Position numbers and translations under genes: made by a program | From: Lactiplantibacillus xiangfangensis | Lineage (GTDB): Bacteria; Bacillota; Bacilli; Lactobacillales; Lactobacillaceae | Direction: 5' to 3' | Assembly (NCBI RefSeq): GCF_001438845.1 | Contig: NZ_JQCL01000053.1 | Span: 1 to 39,585, forward strand | DNA: 39,585 nucleotides | Shown: piece after piece, positions 34,516 to 39,585 of the stretch | Numbering within the stretch: position 1 is the stretch's first letter | Layout of the letters: the number at the start of each line of letters is the position of its first letter | The notes under the pieces: generated by a model | Database searches by the model: none | Told to the model about the DNA's origin: nothing | The model's input: only the letters and a program-made list of their open reading frames with translations

Positions 34516-35994
34516 ATGAAACGTCAATTTGGAAAATGGTTACTGTTGGTTGGGATATTTATATTTGGAATACTAGGACTTGCACGTCCTGCAAGTGCGG
34601 CTAGCGACACTTCCCTAGCCCGGGTAAAAGCTAAGGGGACACTCGTCATGGGAACATCCCCCAACTACCCGCCCTACGAATTTCAAATTAACCAACACGG
34701 CCAATCTAAAATTGTCGGGATGGACGTTGAAATCGGGAAACAAATCGCCAAGGACCTTGGGGTTAAACTGGTCATTAAGAAACTCTCGTTTGATTCCCTC
34801 CTCCCCGCTTTAACCACTGGAAAGGTGGATATGATCTTGTCCGGGATGAGTCCGACTCCCGCCCGTCGTAAAAACGTCGACTTCACCGACATTTATTACA
34901 CGGAAGGCGAATCCATTTTAATCAATAAGACGGATGGCGCTAAGTATAAAACCAAAGCTAACTTAGCGGGCCAAAAAGTCGCCGCTGAAACCGGGACGCT
35001 TCAATATAATTTGATCAAACAGCAGATGCCCAACGCCCAATTAACCGGGATGAGTAGCGCGGCTAACTTGATTTTAGCTTTAAAGACCCACAAAGTCGCC
35101 GCCGTCGTTAAAGGAACCGCCTCGGCAACCGCCTATGCGAAAAACGATCCGAGCTTAATGGCCATTAACGGTCACTTCAAGACGAGTAGTGCTCAGGCCG
35201 GCAACGCAATTGCGCTTAAAAAGGGCTCACCGAGCCTTAAAAATGCCATCAACCGCTCACTCACTAAAATTAAAAAACACCACTGGATCGAACAACGGTA
35301 CCTAAAGACGGCCGGTAAATATTTAAAGGTGAACACCGCCGACACGTCCATGTGGCACTACCGCGGCTACTTTCTCAAGGGGCTTCAATACACCTTGTTA
35401 ATTGCGGTTGTCGGAATTATTGGTGGTAGCCTATTAGGATTATTACTTGCACTCTTACGTTTCAGCACGATTGCTCCCCTTCGTTGGTTAGCAACGGCTT
35501 ACGTCGAATTTGTTCGGGGAACCCCTCTGATGGTTCAAATCATGTTTGTTTACTTCGGGATTGGGATCATCGTCGACGTGTCCGCGCTCAATGCTGGGAT
35601 GATTGCCATCGTGTTAAACAGTGGCGCCTACCTCAGTGAAATTATTCGGGGCGGGATTCAGTCCGTTGACTCGGGTCAAACGGAAGCTGCTGCCAGTTTA
35701 GGGCTGTCAAAGTCAGCAACGATGCGCTACGTCGTTTTACCACAGACTTTGAGAATCATTTGGCCTTCGTTGGGTAATCAGTTCATTAACTTAATTAAAG
35801 ATACGTCGATGGTCTCCATTATTGGGGTCACCGAGTTGATCTACCAACTTGGCATCGTTCAGGCCGACACGTACCGTGGCGTGGCGCCAATTGGGATTGC
35901 AATGGTCATCTACTTCGTCATTTGCTGGCTCCTGACCCGTTTACTGAGCTACTACGAACGGCGCATTAACCGTGGGCAACAACAATTCAACTAA
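34516..35994 (+). CDS. fused substrate-binding/permease protein of a polar amino acid (glutamine-type) ABC transporter
   Basis: 492 residues, site GGAGG. Signal peptide (ends PASAAS), then a type-3 solute-binding domain (about 35-275: GTLVMGTSPNYPPYEF, GMDVEIGKQIAKDLG, ADxxxSGMS-like DMILSGMSPT). The C-terminal permease domain (about 285-485) has the EAA loop EAAASLGLSKSATMRYVVLPQ. Such fusions are usual for GlnPH in Lactobacillales. No ATPase gene follows; a terminator comes 20-odd bases later, so the ATPase must be elsewhere. Confidence 0.92.
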   Translation: MKRQFGKWLLLVGIFIFGILGLARPASAASDTSLARVKAKGTLVMGTSPNYPPYEFQINQHGQSKIVGMDVEIGKQIAKDLGVKLVIKKLSFDSLLPALTTGKVDMILSGMSPTPARRKNVDFTDIYYTEGESILINKTDGAKYKTKANLAGQKVAAETGTLQYNLIKQQMPNAQLTGMSSAANLILALKTHKVAAVVKGTASATAYAKNDPSLMAINGHFKTSSAQAGNAIALKKGSPSLKNAINRSLTKIKKHHWIEQRYLKTAGKYLKVNTADTSMWHYRGYFLKGLQYTLLIAVVGIIGGSLLGLLLALLRFSTIAPLRWLATAYVEFVRGTPLMVQIMFVYFGIGIIVDVSALNAGMIAIVLNSGAYLSEIIRGGIQSVDSGQTEAAASLGLSKSATMRYVVLPQTLRIIWPSLGNQFINLIKDTSMVSIIGVTELIYQLGIVQADTYRGVAPIGIAMVIYFVICWLLTRLLSYYERRINRGQQQFN

Positions 35995-36019
35995 CGGATT
36001 ATAGCGATTATTTCGTTAC

Positions 36020-36053
36020 AAAAAGGTCTTGGAAAAAATTCCAAGACCTTTTT
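36020..36053. terminator. bidirectional terminator
   Basis: A perfect 14-bp stem AAAAAGGTCTTGGA (36020-36033) pairs with 36040-36053, between the ABC transporter gene and the surface-protein gene. Confidence 0.85.
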
Positions 36054-36083
36054 TGACGCTACCTATTCTAATTCAATTTCAGC

Positions 36084-38087
36084 TTAAAATTTTCGCCGAC
36101 TAGCTAAACCGAGTAAGCTCAATAGACCCACTAACACTGCCCCAACAACCCGTAAAAGGGATTCTTGGTCGTCAGTTTGTGGCAATTCACCACTGGCTTT
36201 TTGCGCTGCATCAGTTGGCTCTTCAAGTTTAACTAACTTGCCGCTAGCTGGCTTAACCGGTTGGGTCATGGCTTTAACGTGCGTCGTCGGTGCCACCAAT
36301 GCCGCTTCAGCCGGCTGAATACTTTCTAATTGCCCGTCTGTCGACTGTTTCTTAGCCACAACCGGCTGTGGCTGGCTAGTTGGTGATTGTACTGGTGCTT
36401 TGGCTGCAGTCCCCGGTTTAGTAGCTGGTGTATTAGTCCCACCGTTATTGCCTGGAGCTGATACAACGTTACCATTCCCCGTATCTGGGGTAGTTGGCGT
36501 CGTTATACTACCATTACCACCGTTATCTGGAGTGGTTGGTTTCGTTGTGCTGCCGTTACCGCCATTATCTGGTTTTGCCGGTGTCGTTGTATTACCGTCA
36601 CCGCCATTATCCGGAGTAGTTGGTGTTGTCGTACCGCCATTACCACCATTATCTGGGGTAGTTGGCGTCGTTGTACTGCCATTATTACCAGTATCTGGGG
36701 TAGTTGGCGTCGTTGTACTGCCATTATTACCAGTATCTGGAGTAGTCGGTGTTGTCGTACCGCCATTGCCACTGTCACCAGTATCGGGCGCTGCTACAAC
36801 CGTAATAGTTGCAGTCGCACTGACACCGTCATAACTAACTTGGACCTGGTAAGTTCCCGGTATGGTTGGATCAACATTACTGGTAATCGTAACGGCTGAG
36901 TCAGTAACCGCCACGTTTTCCCCCGTCGCCGTAGTAATCGCTTTGATAACCTGCGTCGGATCAAAAGTTTGGTTAGCCGCCGCAACAATTGGCGCTACTG
37001 AGTTCAGCGTAATCTTAGCTTGACCAACGACCGGTTGGGCCTTAATCGTTAATTCCGAGTTAGCCGTCGTTAGTTTGCCATATTGATCCTTATAACTAAC
37101 GGGTAATTGATAGACACCCGCTTTGGTGAAATCAACCCCGCTCAAATCATAAGTTAAATCAGCCGCGGTTAAGGTCGACCCATCAACCCCCGTGCCGGAC
37201 ATAAAGAGACTCTCAGGATCAAACACCTCACCGAGGATCATCGTGTGGGCCGGCTGAATGTCAAATTTAGCCGGTACGTACACCGTAACGGCAACACTCT
37301 GATTATCCGTGTTGCCGGCAATATCAGTAGTGCTGAAATCAACGGTGTAGGTCCCCGACTTAGTGACATCGACATGGTTAGTAATCAATAACTGATTGCC
37401 ACCTAGACGAGCCATCCGAGCAAAAGCGTTAACTACCGTTAGCATCAGCGGGTTACCATCTTCGTCAATGGCAGTCTTAACCAAGGACGTTGGGTCAAAG
37501 CCGTTATCGCCGACCACAATCGCTTCCGAAGCTGTCTTTAACTGAACTTTTAACTTCGTTGGGTTGAGATTGACCATGACCGTTTTAGTGACCACGTTAC
37601 CAACGATATCCGTGTAACTGATTTTCAACTGATATTGACCAGCGTGCGTCAAATCCAAGGTCGTAGGCTGATTATTCAAATCATAATAATCATACTGCAA
37701 TTGCGACGCATCAATTGGGTCACCAAACCCATCCGTGGCGTTCTCCACTAAACTCTTGGAAACAAAATAAGGTTTAGGACCAGCAATTAAGTCTACGGGT
37801 TGATCATCATTAGTTAATGTAATGCCTTCCTTAGTCTTAGCCACTGAAACGGAACCGGTCGTTGTCACAACGTTATTGGCATCATCCGTGTAAGTTGCGG
37901 AGATTTGGTAAGTCCCTGGAGTCGGGTTTGATAAATCTAATCCGCCTAAGCTTAGTGTCACTGCCTGACTGAGTTGGCCATTGGCATCGATTAAAGAATC
38001 ACCATAGCCATCCAACGCCGTCTGAAATAAGTCGGCCGCAGTAATTGAGCCGTTGGGACGGATAATAGCCCTCGGATTTAAGGTCAA
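36084..38087 (-). pseudogene. C-terminal part of a broken LPxTG surface protein
   Basis: 667 codons from the first ATG after the break. About five bacterial Ig-like repeats of ~90 residues each end in a motif such as GTYQISATYTD, GQYQLKISYTD or GTYQVQVSYDG. A Thr/Pro/Gly/Asn-rich wall-spanning repeat follows, then sortase signal LPQTD, a hydrophobic stretch and tail RRKF. There is no signal peptide. The frame is the same as the upstream fragment at 38175-39332; only the TGA at 38175-38177 separates them, and the 29 codons between are open and domain-like (FTYTEPTDNVTV). So this is the 3' part of one gene, not a separate gene. Confidence 0.85.
36483..36788 (-). repeat. 42-bp coding tandem repeat (wall-spanning region)
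   Basis: Unit starts (ATCTGG or similar, plus strand) at 36483, 36525, 36567, 36609, 36651, 36693 and 36735 are exactly 42 bases apart; the last step to 36783 is 48. Each unit encodes PD(T/N)G-x-x-G-x-TTTPTT, 14 residues. Units at 36651-36734 are nearly identical, so the array is probably length-variable between strains. Confidence 0.9.
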
Positions 38088-38174
38088 CTTTTCTTTTGAA
38101 TTAATTAACGTAAACGTGGCAACTGGTGATGGGACGGTAACATTATCGGTTGGCTCTGTATAAGTAAATATTAA

Positions 38175-39332
38175 TCAATAGGTATCTGGTTGTAACGACT
38201 CAATTGCTATTAAAGCCTGAATTGTATCATTATTAGGTGATAGTCCACTCATCACAGTGATTGTCTGACCATCATCATCTGCAACTACTAACTGCTCTAG
38301 CTTTGGCATCAATAATGTCAATGGTTTGCTAAGCTGGGTATCCTCATCAACAATATCAGCATCAGCCGGATTAGCGTCAATAATCGCAGTCTCATTTTGT
38401 ACAGTATAAGTAATTTTGCTGGGAATAACGTGCACAGTTGCCTGCCCCGTAATCGGTTGCCCCTGATCGTTTGTATAAATAACTTCAACTTGGTAATCTC
38501 CCACTCGACTCAAATCAACGGAACTTGCGAATTCAAAATCAGAAGACTGCGCATTAACATTATACTTACTTTGATCCCTACCATCAGTATCCTTAAACAT
38601 CGCAACGGTATCCATTGGATTAACAGCTACATTTGGATACGTCGTTACAGTCTTAGTTGTTAAGCTCTTAACTGTAACTGTATTAAGTTTATATAAACTA
38701 GTTGTTCCGTTACCCGCAGAATAGAGGTCTTCCAACTCCTCAGCCGTATACCCCTTCTTCGTTGTTTCATCTATCCACTGATCATCATATGGATATTGTA
38801 TCGACTTACGTAAACCAAGTGGACCATCACTGGCAAAACTAGCATTCAATCCAATTTCGGCTAAATATTCTGCACTAAATATACCAGTAGCATCAACGTT
38901 TGGGGCCACTTGCCAATCTCGTAAATCCAAACTAGTTATATTAGATGCACTGGCAAAAGCCATCATATCAGTTAATACATTACCAACTACATGCCAACCA
39001 CTGAGATCCAAGTTTGATATTCCAGTAGTACCAGCAAACATATGGTCCATGTTCGTAACTTGGCTGACTTGCCAGTCTCTGACATCAGGATTAGTGATCC
39101 GAGCATAAAAGAACATATAGTAGAAGGTAGTAACGTTTGAAACATTCCAATTTTCCAAGCCACTAAATTGAATGTTTTTTCCTTGATAATTACCAAGTTG
39201 TTCAAACATTTCCGACAAATCAGTCGCCTGATCAACATGGACATTTTCAAGTCCAGTAATGGTCTCATCATTATAGAAACGGCAAATTCTATAATTAATC
39301 CGAACAGAAATTAAAAAGCCCAAAGCAATCAC
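38175..39332 (-). pseudogene. 5'-truncated BspA-like (DUF285) part of the same surface protein
   Basis: Open for 385 codons but the first ~10 codons come from the insertion element, so the native start and signal peptide are lost. BspA/DUF285-type repeats follow, with NWNVSNVTTFYYMF, DWQVSQVTNMDHMFAG and LDLSGWHVVGNV, then DLRDWQVAPNVD. After these come Ig-like domains with VGDYQVEVIYTNDQG. It ends QPDTY then TGA; in sister domains this place is followed by a hydrophobic strand, and reading through gives xLIFTYTEPTD, so TGG to TGA is likely. Adhesin or matrix-binding role inferred. Confidence 0.85.
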
Positions 39333-39385
39333 TTACAATGGTAGTAGCTAATTCCAACCAATATAGGGAGTGATTACTTTGGGTA
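39317..39385 (+). promoter_or_regulatory. hairpin covering the transposase start
   Basis: CCCAAAGCAATCAC (39319-39332) pairs with 39370-39383 (one mismatch), extended by T-A and G-U. In a transcript reading in from outside, it would bury part of the ribosome site AGGGAG and the TTG start. Confidence 0.55.
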
Positions 39386-39585
39386 CATCTACTTTATCAC
39401 GTTTTCAACGTGGCGCACTAGCACAACTGGTCAATGAGGGGAATAAATCTTACCAAGTAATGGCTGACGCCTTAGGCGTCGCCAAAGCTACGATTAGCTA
39501 TGAGTTGGACCGGGTTAAACCTTATGATCCAGAATTAGCTCAGCAAGATGCAGATCGCAAAAGGCGGAATTGCGGTCGTCGTTCG
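39379..39585 (+). CDS. IS30-family transposase, N-terminal part
   Basis: 69 codons from TTG at 39379 to the window edge with no stop. Site AGGGAG is 8 bases upstream. The helix-turn-helix start GTSTLSRFQRGALAQLV and YQVMADALGVAKATISYEL is typical of IS30 transposases, which bind the terminal repeats. The DDE catalytic domain is outside the window. It is probably intact and identical copies may occur elsewhere in the genome. Confidence 0.9.
   Translation, partial: MGTSTLSRFQRGALAQLVNEGNKSYQVMADALGVAKATISYELDRVKPYDPELAQQDADRKRRNCGRRS

Larger units (their letters stand above)
39304..39585 (+). mobile_element. IS30-family insertion sequence, left end, ISLpl1-like
   Basis: The element enters at about 39300-39310 and runs past the window end. 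Its transposase start is the one I remember for ISLpl1 of L. plantarum. The exact tip and target duplication cannot be fixed because the right end is missing. Confidence 0.85.

Noticed and set aside
36483-36788. CRISPR-like regular spacing
   Set aside because: Units are direct coding repeats with no unique spacers and no cas genes.
36400-36834. Plus-strand 144-codon frame with Pro/Leu/Val repeats
   Set aside because: Mirror of the 42-bp coding repeat on the other strand; low complexity and no ribosome site.

Overview
The window looks like chromosome of a Lactiplantibacillus (Lactobacillus plantarum group) strain. The reasons are the Lactobacillales gene order polA-mutM-coaE-nrdR-dnaB-dnaI, the trio ytpR-sftA-murC, the ecsAB/hit/prsA neighbourhood, an LPQT-type sorting signal and an IS30 transposase start that I recognise from memory as ISLpl1-like. 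No tRNA, rRNA, CRISPR array or prophage was seen. Most genes lie on the minus strand.

Layout. 1-1,060: accessory edge with the N-terminal fragment of an ABC-2-type permease, cut off near base 54, and a small secreted protein. 1,258-8,275: replication and repair operon. 8,510-9,226: Bax-inhibitor-1 membrane protein. 9,240-9,985: long gene-free stretch holding two adjacent multi-branched inverted-repeat elements. 9,989-14,822: murC, soluble FtsK-like translocase sftA and ytpR. 14,987-17,131: small membrane proteins and a decayed patch. 17,559-26,099: PH-domain pair ydbS/ydbT, a Fic protein, trmB, ytmP, ecsAB, and divergently hit, a YtxH-like protein and prsA. 26,213-36,000: accessory metabolic and signalling block with an Ldh2-family dehydrogenase, EAL and GGDEF genes, an atypical NADH oxidase, a second EAL gene, a histidine-free EIIA-Glc-like protein, DUF2200, VanZ and a fused glutamine-type ABC transporter protein. 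36,084-39,585: a large LPxTG surface-protein gene broken by an in-frame TGA and cut by an IS30-family element that runs off the window.

How the genes work together. DnaB and DnaI load the replicative helicase, PolA and MutM repair DNA, CoaE makes CoA, and NrdR represses ribonucleotide reductase. SftA moves chromosome ends away from the septum, and MurC makes peptidoglycan precursor. EcsAB and PrsA act in membrane proteolysis and secretion. The one diguanylate cyclase and two phosphodiesterases form a compact potential cyclic-di-GMP module, which I regard as uncommon in this order.

The most unusual observations are the twin structured elements at 9,513-9,884, the c-di-GMP cluster flanking a Rossmann-altered NADH oxidase, several enzymes with a key residue replaced (Fic His to Gln, EIIA-like His to Ala, MutM fourth zinc ligand), and the doubly broken adhesin. 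All family assignments come from reading motifs; no database search was run.
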